The notes under the pieces: model-generated | The model's database searches: none | Seen by the model: only the letters and a program-made list of their open reading frames with translations | What the model was told of the DNA's origin: nothing | Assembly: GCA_027186245.1 (NCBI GenBank) | Contig: CP114483.1 | Coordinates: 3,730,001-3,794,000, forward strand | Length of the DNA stretch: 64,000 nt | Direction: 5' to 3' | DNA from: Coriaria nepalensis | Lineage: Eukaryota; Streptophyta; Magnoliopsida; Cucurbitales; Coriariaceae | Translations under genes and position numbers: made by a program | Part shown: in pieces, positions 1 to 12,500 of the stretch | Position numbering within the stretch: position 1 is the first letter of the stretch | Layout: each line of letters begins with the position of its first letter

Positions 1-1551
1 CTTAATCCTATGGAATTGACTATGAAGAAACATTTGCTTTAGTAGCAAAACTAAATGATGTCCGAGTCCTCCTTTCACTAGCTACAAATCTAGATTGGCC
101 ACTATACCAACTAGATGTCAAAAATGTCTTTTTGAATGGAGATCTAATAGAGGAAGTGTACATGGATATTCCTCCTGGATTTGAGAATTCAGATACAATC
201 AACAAAGTGTGCAAGCTAAAAAGGTTACTTTATGGACTCAAGCAATCGCCAAGGACTTGGTATGACAGATTTACAAAGGTGGTCAAGAGATATGGATATA
301 CTTAATATCAATCAGATCACACCTTATTTGTCAAATTTTCTGCTATAAGAAAAGTTGTCATTCTTATTGTGTATGTTGATGACATTATTTTAACCGGGGA
401 TTATGAGGAGGAGCTAATCAATGTCAAATAATTCCTAGTAAGAGAATTTGAGATCAAAGACTTGGGAAATCTCAAATATTTCCTAGGAATGGAAATCGCT
501 CGGTCAAAAGGGGAATTTCAGTATCTCAAAGAAAGTATGTGTTGAACCTACTAAAGGAGACATGAATGCTGGGATGCAAACCAACCGATACTCCAATGGA
601 CTCAACTTTAAAATTAGGTCTCAAAGAGGACGACATACCCTTTGATAAGGACAGATACCAACGATTGGTTAGGAAACTAATCTACTTATCCCACACTAGA
701 CCTGATATTGGCTTTGCTGTAAGTAAAGTAAGTCAATTTATGAATTGTCCAAATGAAGAACATATGGAGGTTGTTTACCGAATATTGAGGTACCTAAAGA
801 TGACACCTAGAAATGGTTTGTTCTTTCAAAAAACAACAATTAGAGATATTGAAGTCTACAATGATGCAGATTGGGCAGGATCAATCAAAGACCGGAGATC
901 TACTTCAGGTTATTGCACCTATGTTTGGGGGAACTTAGTCACATGGAGAAGCAAAAAGCAATCGGTAGTGCACGAAGTAGTGCAAAGGCTTAATTTCGAG
1001 CTATGGCTCATTGTGGTTAAGAATAATTTTACAGTAATTAAAATTTTCAGTGGATGAACCAATGAAAATGTTGTGTGATAATCAATTTGCTATTAGCATT
1101 GCAAATAATCCAATTCATCACGATCAAATGAAGCATGTAGAGATCGATTGGCACTTCATAAAAGAAAAGGTAGATGAAGGGATAGTTAAGCTACTACATA
1201 TGCCTACAAGTTTGCAGATAACTGATGTCCTAACAAAGGCTCTACCAAGAATCAAGTTTGAAGATCTAAAGTCTAAGCTTGGTATGATTAACATCTATAA
1301 CCAAGTTTGAGGGGGAGTGTAGAATATTGTAAGATAGATTCACGCTTCAGCAAACAAATCATTTTGATTTGTTATGATTTGTTTATTGATTAGTAGCTAG
1401 GTTGTTGCAATTTTCTAAGAATTCTAATAGAATTTGTTTAGTTCTGTTTTGTGTAGTTAAACTAGGTTTTCTGTCCTATATAAAGGGACTTAAGATATAT
1501 GGTTTTGTGTAGTTAGAATATGAATAAAATTTCTTTTACCTCTAATTCACA
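1..1551 (+). mobile_element. Ty1/copia retrotransposon, 3' part (RT, RNase H, 3' LTR), decayed
   Basis: The window opens inside a copia pol gene. Reverse transcriptase motifs are readable (QLDVKN near 110-125, YVDDIIL near 370-390), then the RNase H region ([23 protein letters not shown]) and its C-terminal part ending at 1310. Frames are broken by several stops and shifts, for example near 430, 560 and 1000, so it is non-functional. A polypurine tract at 1307-1317 leads into the LTR. The reverse transcriptase, RNase H and LTR closely resemble the element at 20461-25379, so both belong to one family. The 5' half lies outside the window. It sits in the HST intron directly upstream of the first visible exon. 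Confidence 0.9.
1318..1551 (+). repeat. 3' LTR of the copia fragment
   Basis: This LTR begins TGTAGAATAT directly after the purine tract and ends ATTCACA, matching the ends of the LTRs at 20461-20681 and 25158-25379. It contains a TATATAAAGGG promoter-like box near 1479. The flanking target duplication cannot be checked because the 5' end is outside the window; the bases following it are AATAT. Confidence 0.8.
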
Positions 1552-1622
1552 AATATATGGTTCATTATTTTTATATCCTAATCCATGAAAATCTAACAAT
1601 ATTATGCTATCGAATTCATCAG

Positions 1623-3546
1623 ATAAAAACTGGCGATACTCATGTTTTGGCGAACACGGCCTTCCTTTTGGTCAGAAAGGATTGGTCTTCTGAGATTCGG
1701 TTGCATGCATTTAAAATGCTACAGGTTTGAGCTCATATACATACCCTTTTGCATGGAGTAGTTCTTATGATCAATCAATGTTCTATAATTCTATTGAACC
1801 AAACCATCTAAATGATACCTTTCTGATAATATTTGCATTTATAAGGTAGTAGTCTTTTGAAATGCTACATTTAATAACTATTAGCTTTCTGATCGGTAAA
1901 ACCTCAGTCTGATATTTAGTCAAGCCATTAGGTTATCAACTGGAACTAACACTCTTCAGTTACTCATATTGTGTTATGAAATTCTTCAGGACATAAATTA
2001 GATTTCGTTTCATGTTAGCTGATTTGGTATAACTGGAATCTGCATTTATAATTCAGATTTTTAGAATGTTCCATATGAAATCAAAGCGCTTCATCTTAGT
2101 ATGTTAAACTGCCTGAAGAGTAAGTTGCACTATATATATCGTAGATATGATCTTTGATTTAAGCTTTGTTTTTCATATACCTTTTTTAAGATGATGTAAT
2201 AATAATAATTATTATTATTGTTGTTTTTTTTTTGGTATGATTGTATATTCTCCAGCACTTGGTTCGGTTACGTTGGGAGGAGTTGAAGGCTATGGAACGT
2301 AGGAACTTTGCAAATGTCGCTGTTGATTTGATGTCTGAGATTGCTAATCCTACTGAAGAATGGGCTCTGAAAAGTCAGACAGCTGCCCTTGTTGCGGAGG
2401 TTTATACCACCTTGAATTTTTTGTTCATATCAATATTTTGATTATTTTTCTAGTTGCATTATTCGTACTGAAGATTTTAGTAACATTTAGTTCACTAAAT
2501 GGCCCTATGGATAATTCTAAAATTTTGCATTTAAAAGCAATTTAAGTCTGATTCCATTTTAAATGCATAGATAAATGAGATTAATTTCCTTAAAGGTATT
2601 GTGTTCTTTGTTTTGCTGGTTCGCAGATTGTTAGAAGCGAGGGATTAAATTTATGGCAAGAGTTATTCCCATCTTTGGTTTCCCTGTCCACAAAGGGCCC
2701 TATACAAGTAAAATTCCTATTTTCTTTTTCTTCCAAACATTGTGGTTGTCACTGTTCAGTGTTTTTTCTTGGGTTATTAACATTATTAAAGATAGGCTGA
2801 ATTGGTGTCCATGACACTGAGGTGGCTTCCTGAAGATATTACAGTTCACAATGAAGATTTAGAAGGTTTGTGGCAGAATACCTTTCATTGCACTTTTTCT
2901 AATTTTTCTCACATTCCTTTGGGTGTATGCATGAAGATATCTCTTCTCTGTATGTATTTTCATATGGATTCTCTTCTCATGAGTATGACCGAATACGCAG
3001 GTGATAGGCGTAGGCTCTTATTACGTGGGCTTACTGAGTCTTTGCCCGAAATTTTACCTTTCTTGTATACTGTATGTTCTTGACCCTCCATACCTCCACA
3101 GTGTTGCTTATTCTGTGAATCTGTTGTAATATTCTTCCTTCCATGATACAGTTGTTAGAACAACACTTTGGAGCTGCATTGAGTGAAGCTGGTAAGCAAC
3201 AACTTGACATTGCCAAACAACATGCAGCCGCAGTTACAGCTACTTTAAATGCTATCAATGCATATGCTGAATGGGCTCCATTGCCTGATTTTTCCAAATA
3301 TGGTATAATCCATGGGTATGTGATCCTTCTGTACTGATCACGGGGCCTGATTTGAAGTAATTGGTTTGTATTGTTGCTAAAAGGGTGAATTTGGTTTAGC
3401 ATTTGAAACAATAAATCTGGTGGGTCCAATTTAACAAAATTTCAATTTGTCAAAAGCTCATCCAAATCCAATCCAGCTTGTCTTACAATCTACCCAAAGT
3501 ACAGTTTGCATGAACCCCAGTTTCATATCGAGTTTTGAACACTAAG

Positions 3547-3577
<31 letters not shown>

Positions 3578-6500
3578 CAGATGTGGCTTCTTACTTTCTT
3601 CTCCTGACTTTCGTATTCATGCTTGTGAGTTTTTCAAACTTGTCTCTTCAAGGTATGTGATTTGCATTTTCCTAAACTTCCTATGGTATAAGAATCACTG
3701 TATTCGTTATATTTCATTTTCTTGAGTCCTTACTTTGACAGTTGACAACTTTATATGCAGGAAGAGACTTATAGATGCATCTACAGCTGAATTTGACTCT
3801 GCAATGAGTAACGTCTTTCAGATCTTGATAAATGTTTCTAGAGAAATTTTCCAGAAATCTGGCTCTAATTCTAGCATGGTTGATGATAGCGAACTAGAGT
3901 TTGCAGAATATATGTGTGAAAGCTTAGTGTCCTTGGGTTCTTACAATTTGCAATGCATTTCTGGTGAAAGCACCATACTTATCCTTTACTTGCAACAGGT
4001 GATTGGGATCCATGAGAACTTTAAATTCGAATTGATTTGAGAGTCATCTAATACCAAATCTTGGGTTTTCAAAGCTAAGCTACACCCAAGTATGACTTGG
4101 GCTCCTTTTGATTCCTCTGATATTTTTCATGACAGATGCTGGGTTTTTTTCAACATTCCAAGTTCGCTCTTCATTTCCACTCCTTGAACTTTTGGCTGGT
4201 ACTTTTTTAAAATTTTTTTTTCCAGTTTTAATTACTAGTCTTTACCCAGCTTTGTATTGATACTGGCGCTTGTATAGGGATTAATGAGAGACCTGATGTC
4301 AAAGTCAAAGGTTGCTGCTACTCATTCAGGTGCAGACGGTTCAGCCCGTAATGATCTGAGCTCTGGAGCTGGACCAGCTGACAGTGACAAGCAAAGGATC
4401 TTAAGTTTATTGAGTGATGATATTTGTGCCATAATTTTGGATATATCCTTCCAGCGCATGCTCAAGAGAGAAAAGGTCTCTGCTGGAACATCTTCTTTGG
4501 GGACCTTTGAGCTGTGGAGTGATGACTTTGATGGCAAGGGAGATTTCAGCCAGTACCGCTCAAAACTGGTAATTAGTGCATGTTCTTATGTACTCAGATT
4601 TCTTCATGTTTGCATCTCTGATCAAGCTTATCTTGCTTTGGGTTTTCGACTAACAAGCAGTTTATACCATTAAATAATCGCTTCAGATAGTTTACTTCCT
4701 TAGTGTTTTCACAAAAGGGAAATCAATTTGGCCAGTGTTTGATACTCTAGATCAGGTCAACATACTCTTAAACACTAATCCAAAACGCAAAATCGAGTTA
4801 CCTCACAATCTAACTAGAATACATTTTGAACAAACTTAAGTTTTGTCTAGTGCACTACACTAAACCTTCGTCTCTTCATCTTAATAGTATTGAAACCAAT
4901 GTCCTGTGTTATATTTGGAACTATGTTAGTACGGTTTTTAGGGCCCTCTGCTTCTCTTGGTATCCCTGTTTCCTGTTGGGTTGTCATGATACTATTATTT
5001 GGCTTTGCAGATGTTATGTCCTGACAATTGTCATTGTGCAGTTGGAATTTGTCAGGTTTGTTGCTTCTTATAAGCCTCTCATGGCTGGTGCAAGAGTTTC
5101 TGAACGAATTATCTCAGTCATCAAAAGCCTTTTGCTTTCTCCAACGCCTACTCAGGTTTGATGATAACTTGTGTTTCTAGCTCCCAAAGATCACCCTTAG
5201 GGCTTGTAATAGCAATACATATTTTTTGATATTATACAATACTTTTTTGTCAAAATCAGGATCTAGCTGTTATGGAGAGCTTACATTCAGCTCTAGAAAA
5301 TGTTGTGAGTGCCGTCTTTGATGGAGCGAATGAGTTCAGTGGGGCTAGTTCTGAAGTTCGACTTGCATTATGTGGAATATTTGAAGGTTTGTAATTTCCT
5401 TTCTCTGTTCTGTTTGAGATTTTAGATATTATGGATTTCATGCTCTTAATTGGCTTGTTTTTTTGCTTGAAGGTTTACTTCAAAATCTTGTGTCTTTGAA
5501 GTGGAGTGAGCCATCCCTTGTGGTGGTGCTCGGGCACTATTTAGATGCTTTGGGCCCGTTTTTGAAGCACTTCCCAGATGCGGTTGGTAGTGTCATCAAT
5601 AAATTATTTGAGCTATTAACTTCAGTCCCTCTTTCTGTACAGGTTCTTTATAAGTTTCTACTTTAATTTCTTTCCTTTCTTTGTAAAGTGAACCTATGTT
5701 GGAACTAGGGTTTGACTTGCGTTGTCTTGGCAGGATCCTTCAACAAATAGTGCACGACATGCAAGGTTGCAGATCTGTACATCATTTATTCGTATAGCCA
5801 AAGCTGCTGACACAAGTATTCTGCCTCACATGAAGGTGCCTATCTTACCGAGCACACTGTTTCTCTACGGATTTAGTTATATGAACAACACCCCTCTGAT
5901 ACCTAAATCACTAGGACACTAGAGACTTGTCTATCGATAGAACTGTTCTGATTTAGGAACGGTTTTATTCCATATGGTACATCTTGTGTTCCACATGTTT
6001 TTGCCATGATTAATTTATAACCAAGAAAGAAAAGCTACAACACCTACTCCACTTTCAAATGGGCTCATTCTTATTCCATGATCTAGAGGAGCAATTCAGA
6101 TAACATGGCGGTTTTAGATGACATAGCTCCTCATTTATCACATAACCAAAAACAATAACATAACTCCTCATTTATCAGGTAACCAAAAACAATAACATAG
6201 CTCCTCATTTATCATATAACAACAGACAAGTTTTGTTTGGTGTTAAGTAGAGGGCACCTAAAGCCATATTAACTAATTTAACAATGGCTAGAGCCTTAAA
6301 ATCCGTTTCAGCATCATATTGTGCAAGGATTGCTACATTGCTACTTATCAAGAAGCCAATTTTAACATATATTATTCTCTTTGTTCACAGTTCTCATTTG
6401 TATTTTGTTATTTTCATTATGTCTTATGCGTAGGAAATAGCTGACACCATGGCATATTTGCAAAGAGAAGGTCGATTGCTTCGTGGTGAACATAATCTTC

Positions 6501-9500
6501 TAGGTGAAGCATTCCTAATTATGGCTTCTGCTGCTGGGTAATTACAAGCTTACGCTTCTTGTACTGTATGGTTTGATAAAACCAGTCAAAATTTGGTGCA
6601 GATCTAAATTCCTTTAGAGGCCATATTTGAGCTTCTAGTACATAATCTGATTGCGCTTAACTGTCTGCAACTGATTGTTGCATGACTATATTAGGATACC
6701 CAATCAGGTTAGGGATATATTAGGAATTAGTAATTTTGGTTAGTGGGAGACAAAAGGGATAAGTAGGGTATAAAATAGGGAAATGGGTTTATGGGGCAGT
6801 GGGTTGGTGTTTTGGGCGATGGGAAGGGGTGTGGGGGCAGTGAGCTGTCTTGTAGGGAAGGGAAGAGGGGTTTGGCTATTTGAAGAGAGGTAAGGGGGTT
6901 TTTTTGGAGAGGAGAAAATAGGGAAAAGAGAAGGGGAGGGGCTGACTCTTGAAAATCAGCCAAGGGGTTTGGGGGTCTTAACAATTGGTTAGAGCATGGA
7001 GATCTCGAATGGGAGGGTTGGGCAAGTGATGCAGCGCGTGAACCATATCTTGGAGGCCATGGTCAACATGATGAAGAGGTGGGATGGACCACCATGGGAG
7101 GACAAAGCTCTGGTTGAAGAAGGCTTGATGGAAGTGACAGATGTGGAACTTCCTTCTTCACTGGTTGTCAAAGAAGTAGCGGATGTAGCAGAGGACACAA
7201 CTCCGGGTGGCGAGCATCAGCGGCAACTTCATGAGGAGTCTCCAAGGGCTTGGTTGATTCTGCGATGGCTTTGGAGAAGGCTGCTGCTGTTGGGTTAGGT
7301 GGCTGCTTCTGCTGTTCCACAACGGAAGTGCAGGCTTGGATTCGGTGGGTGGAGGTCCGACAGCTTTTCTGAGGGTGGCCGGAGTTTAGGTTGCTGTTGT
7401 TTGGTTAGGTTCCTAATAGTCCTCACCTTGAGGTGACTTGAAGGGGGAAGTAGTGTTTGGATACCCAAGTGGGTTAGGGATATGTTAGGAATTAGTAATT
7501 TTGGTTAATGAGAGACAAAGGGGATGGGTAGGGTACAAAATAGGGAAATGGGTTTATGGGGCAGTGGGTTGGTGTTTTGGGCAGTAGGAAGGGGTGTAGG
7601 GCAGTGAGCTGTCTTGTAGGGAAGGGAAGAGGGTGTTCAGCTATTTGAAGAGAGGTAAGAGGATTTTTGTGGAGAGGAGAAAATAGAGAAAAGAGAGGGA
7701 GAGGGGCTGACTCCCAAAAATCAGCCAAGGGGTTTGAGGATCTTAACAGACTACCTGCAATTATTGAAAAAATTTGGGTAATTTCTATTGTTTTCATGTT
7801 ACAACACTAGACTATTTATACATAGGAAACCCTAGATTAGTTATGGTAACTTTTAACAATTTATTTTCAATCCTAGATTTTAGGTAAGTATCCAAATTTC
7901 TGCTAACAACATCTTTCCATATTTTCAACACTCAAAGCTGGTTCAAAGATGTCTAGTAAATTGCTTTGTGGGAATGTAAGGCATACACACAATGCCTTCT
8001 TCCAACTTCTCTTTAATGAAATGTCTGTCAATTTCTACATGTTTAGTCCTATTGTGTTGAACCGGATTATGAGCAATATTGATAGCTGCTTTGTTGCCAC
8101 AATAGAGAGTTATAGGAGTAGTACTTGAGATTTTTAGGTCCTCAAGTAGTCTCTTTAGCCATAATATTTCACAAATCCCATGAGCAACCGCTCTAAACTT
8201 AGCTTTTGCACTACTTCTAGCTGCTACATTCTTTTTTTTACTTGTCCAAGTCACTAAATTCCCGCCAACATAAGTACAATAGCATCTGTAAATGCTTCAA
8301 TTTTGATGTGACCACGATTTTGGAATAGTAACCCCCTTCCCAATTTTCCTTTTAGGTATTTTAGAATTCTGTACACAACGGCAAAATGTTCTTCTCCAGG
8401 TGAGTGCATGAATTGACTCACAACACTAACTGCAAATGTTATATCTGGTTTAGCATGAGATAGATAGATGAGTCTTCCTACTAGTCTTTGAAATTGTTCT
8501 CTATTTACCACCCTATCCCAACTGGCTACCTCCAACTTTAAGTTTGCTTCCATAGGGGTTTTAGCCGGTTTGCATCCTAGGTACCCTGTTTCCTTGAGCA
8601 GGTTAAGAACATACTTTCTTTGGGAAACACAAATTCTCTTCTTAGATCTTGCAAATTCCATTCCTAAAAAAATACTTCACAAATCCAAGATCTTTTATCT
8701 CAAATTCTGTGTCAAAAAATTTCTTCAATTTTTCTAGTTCATCAACATCACTTCCAATTAAAATCATGTCATCTACATACACATTGATAATAGCAATCTT
8801 ATCATCCATAGAATGCTTGACAAATAATGTATGGTCTGCTTGAGTTTGGTGATATCCACGTCCCTTTAGAGACTTAGTAAGCCAACCAAACCATGCTCTA
8901 GGTGAATGCTTTAGACCGTATGGTGACTTCCTTAACTTGGAAATCTTCTTTGTCTCATAATGTGCTTCAAAACCAGGAGGTAAATCCATAAACACTTCCT
9001 TTTCTAATTCCCCATTAAGGAATGCATTCTTTACATCTAGTTGTTGTAAAGGCCGCTCAAGGTTAACAGCAAGAGAAAGTAATACTCTAATAGAGTTTAC
9101 CTTAGCAATCGGGGCAAATGTTTCTTGGTAATCTATTCTATAGGTTTGTGTGAAACCTTTAGTCACAAGCCTTGCTTTTGTACCTTTCAATCTTCCCATC
9201 AACATTGTATTTCACAGTAAACACCCACTTGCAGCCTATTGTTTTTCCTCCATTAGGTAAACTGATAATCTCCCAAGTATCATTCTTCTCAAGCGCCCTC
9301 ATCTCTTTTAATACTGTCATTTTCTATTCAGGTTGACTCATCGCTTCTTAGATATCTTTTGGAATTGAAACATTGGATAGATTAGCAGTAAAAGTTATAT
9401 AGCTAGGAGATAACCTATGATAAGAGACATATTTAGCAATAGGATGCATAGTACAAGTGCAGGTTTGTTTCCTAAGGGCAATAGGAATATCAAGATCAGA

Positions 9501-12500
9501 TTTTGTGGAAATGGTTTGATGATGATTCAAGACAATTGGAATGGTCATACCTTTTTCATTTACAAGACCATCATCCAAAGAAGAGTCCTGGTAGGTAGAA
9601 GGTTGTGGTTCCTTATTCTGAATCTGCTTCCTTCAAGAGTAAACTAGCAACTCAGGTTGCTGCACAGTTTGTAATATCTATCCCCTGAAAAAGAGTTTAT
9701 AATGTTTGGCTCAATAGGTAAGGAAGGGTGGAGTACTCGATGAAGGAACATTTAAAGTAAGTGGCAGATCTAGAACCGGTAAAGTAAGGAATTTAAAGTT
9801 TCTCAAAAATGATCTTTCATAGAATGAATCTTCCCCTAAAGAGAAATTTTGGTAAAGTAAGGTGTGTTTTCAAAGAAAGTGACATCCACACTCACAAAGA
9901 ATATTTTTGAGGTAGGATTATATCATTTATACCATTTTTTATTTCAGAATAGCCCACAAAGACACTTTTCAGCTCTAGGGTTAAGTTTTGACCGATTATG
10001 TTTATGTATATGAACAAAAACTGTGCAACCAAAAATTTTAGGGGACAAGGAGTTGAAAGTCCGAATGTGAGGAAATGTTTCTAACTGTTTGTTTAGAGGA
10101 GTTTGATATTCTAGCACCTTAGAGGGAACTCTATTTATAAGATATGTGGCTGTAAGGACTGTTTCCCCCATAGATACTTAGGGACCCTCATAGTAAACAT
10201 AATTGATCTAGTAACTTCCAGTAGGTATCTATTTTTCCTTTCAGCTATCTCATTTTGTTGAGTGGTATCAAAATAGGTAGATTGATGAAGCATGCCTTCT
10301 TCTATCAAAAAATCATGTAGAATTGAATTGAAGTATTCCTTGCCATTATCAATTCTAAGAACTTGTATTTGTGTTTGGAACTGATTTTCAATCATATAAT
10401 ATAACTCTTTGAATTTTTTAGCGCTTCGGCCTTTTCTTTTAGTAGAAACACCCAATATATCCTAGTATGGTCATCAATAAATGGGATAAACCATCTAGTA
10501 TGGGAAACAATTGTTACTCTAGAGGGTTTGCAAATGTCACTATGAATTAAGTAAAACGGTCTAAAAGCTTGATAATAATGAGATTTATAGGAAACTTTAT
10601 GATGCTTTAACAATTGACAAGGTTCACATTGAAGACATATTGAGTTAACATTATTTTCTTTAAAGAATGATGGAAACAAATGCTTAAGATAAGGAAAACT
10701 AGGATGACCTAACTTATAGTGTCATAACATTATTTTATCTCTAACAGGAATAGAAATACTATTGCTAGCAGCTTGAGCTTGTCCACGCTCGGTAGTCGAG
10801 TCATCAAAATAATAGAGTACATCAATCATTCTAGCATTGCCAATCATCTTTTTTGAATGTTGGTCCTTAAATTCACAGTACGAATCATAGAATTTCACTA
10901 GGCAATTAGAATCTTTGGTGAGTTTGCTAACAGATAAGAGATTACATGATAACTTAAGAACACGTAAGATAGATTTTATGATGAAATTTTTTGAAATAGC
11001 GACTGAACCTTTTCCTGCAATTAGAGATAAACTCTCATCTGCTATACGAATTTTAAGATTACCAGGACAAGTAGTATATGAGGAGAAAACATGAGAGGAA
11101 CGAGTCATGTGATCAGAAGCACCATAATCAATGATCCATGGTTCTAGATTAGAATAGACGGTTGAAGCTATAGGAAAACTATCTTTTTGAGAAAGAAAAC
11201 CTGAACCTGAACTAAAAGTAAGAATTTGATTGATTGTTTTGTATATTTGATCAAGTTGTTCTTTACTAAGGGACGGAGATGGTGTCTCGGTTTCAATAGA
11301 AGCATGCATCCCATGACTGTTTTTGTCCCCACTTCGGTTGCCCTTCCAATTTTGAGGCTTTTCATGAATTTTCCAGCAAGTAGCCTTAGTGTGTTTAGGC
11401 TTGTTACAGTAATCACACCAAACCTTCACCTTCTCATCAAACCTCGAGGGTTGGCCATAGGAGGAATTAGACCTTCTTGGCTTAAAAGTTGCTGCTGCAG
11501 TTACCATGGTTTCTACTGTTACCATGGTGTTAAGGGCAGAATTTTCAAGAGTTTCCGTAGAGCCCTTCTTTCCCATCATCACAGTCTTATGCCTCTCTTC
11601 CCTTCTAATCTCTGAAAAAACTTCCCTTGTAGAGGGCAATGGTTCTTTTCCTAGAAGTCGTCCTCTTGCTTCATCTAGGTCAGGATTGAGACTAACCAAG
11701 AACTCAAACACCCTATCTTTCTCTACTGTTTTCTTGAACTGTGTAGTATCTGTTCCACATGCCCAATCAAGATCATAAAACAAATCTAGTTCTTGCCATA
11801 ACCCTAACATCTTATTATAATAATTGGTGACAATCATCTCTCCGTTTCATCTCTCGAATTTTTGTCTTGATCTCATACACTTGAGCTGACTTTCCCAAGT
11901 CTAAGAAAGTGGAGGATACTACATCCCAACTTCCTTTGTAGTAGGAAGATACATATAGTTTTGACCAACATCCTCAACCATGGAGTTCACGAGCCAAGAA
12001 ATAATGGTATAGTTCTCTTCTTCCCCGGTAGCATAACTCGGATCCTTCATACTCGGTGCCATTGTTGTTCCGGTTATATATCCCATCTTCCCTTTGCCTC
12101 GGAGAAATAGTTTCTCTGACTAAGATCATTGTAGGAAGTTCTGTCCATTCAGAAGGTGAGTTGTAATCTGGATGGTAGACTTCTCATTGAGGCTTAGAGC
12201 CAACAGTTTCTTCCCAACAATCCTTGAAGAACCATCGTCCATGTTATTGGAAGCTTAAAGAAGTCTTCAAATAGGGTCTGGTTTTTAGAGCCTAGAAACG
12301 GGTAGAGATCACTGGCTAATTAAGTCAGTCGTGAGTAACTTTAGAAGAGTCCTTGCTCTGATACCATGAAAAAACTTTGATAATTTCTATTATTTTCATG
12401 TTACAACACTAGACTATTTATACATAGGAAACCCTAGATTAGTTATGGTAATTTTTAACAATTTATTTACAATCCCATGTTTTAGGAAAGTTCCTAAGAT

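Larger units (their letters stand above)
6689..7748 (+). mobile_element. Non-autonomous TRIM-like LTR element in an HST intron
   Basis: Two direct repeats of 295 bp (6689-6983 and 7454-7748) flank only 470 bp. They share the GGATACCCAA start, the G-rich body and the CTTAACA end. The flanks are GACTA at 6684-6688 and GACTA at 7749-7753, a perfect 5-bp target duplication. Directly after the left repeat, TTGGTTAGAGC looks like an eroded initiator-Met-tRNA primer site (TGGTATCAGAGC minus bases). Before the right repeat is a purine tract, GAAGGGGGAAG. The internal region has one 100-codon reading frame (6996-7298) with no recognisable retroviral domain. Size and lack of coding fit a TRIM or a deleted Gypsy-type derivative; the CACCTTGAGGTG stretch before the purine tract recalls Gypsy 3' ends. 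Confidence 0.85.

Noticed and set aside
11226..11778. Plus-strand frames opposite the antisense copia gag
   Set aside because: Shadows of the minus-strand gag/protease frame.
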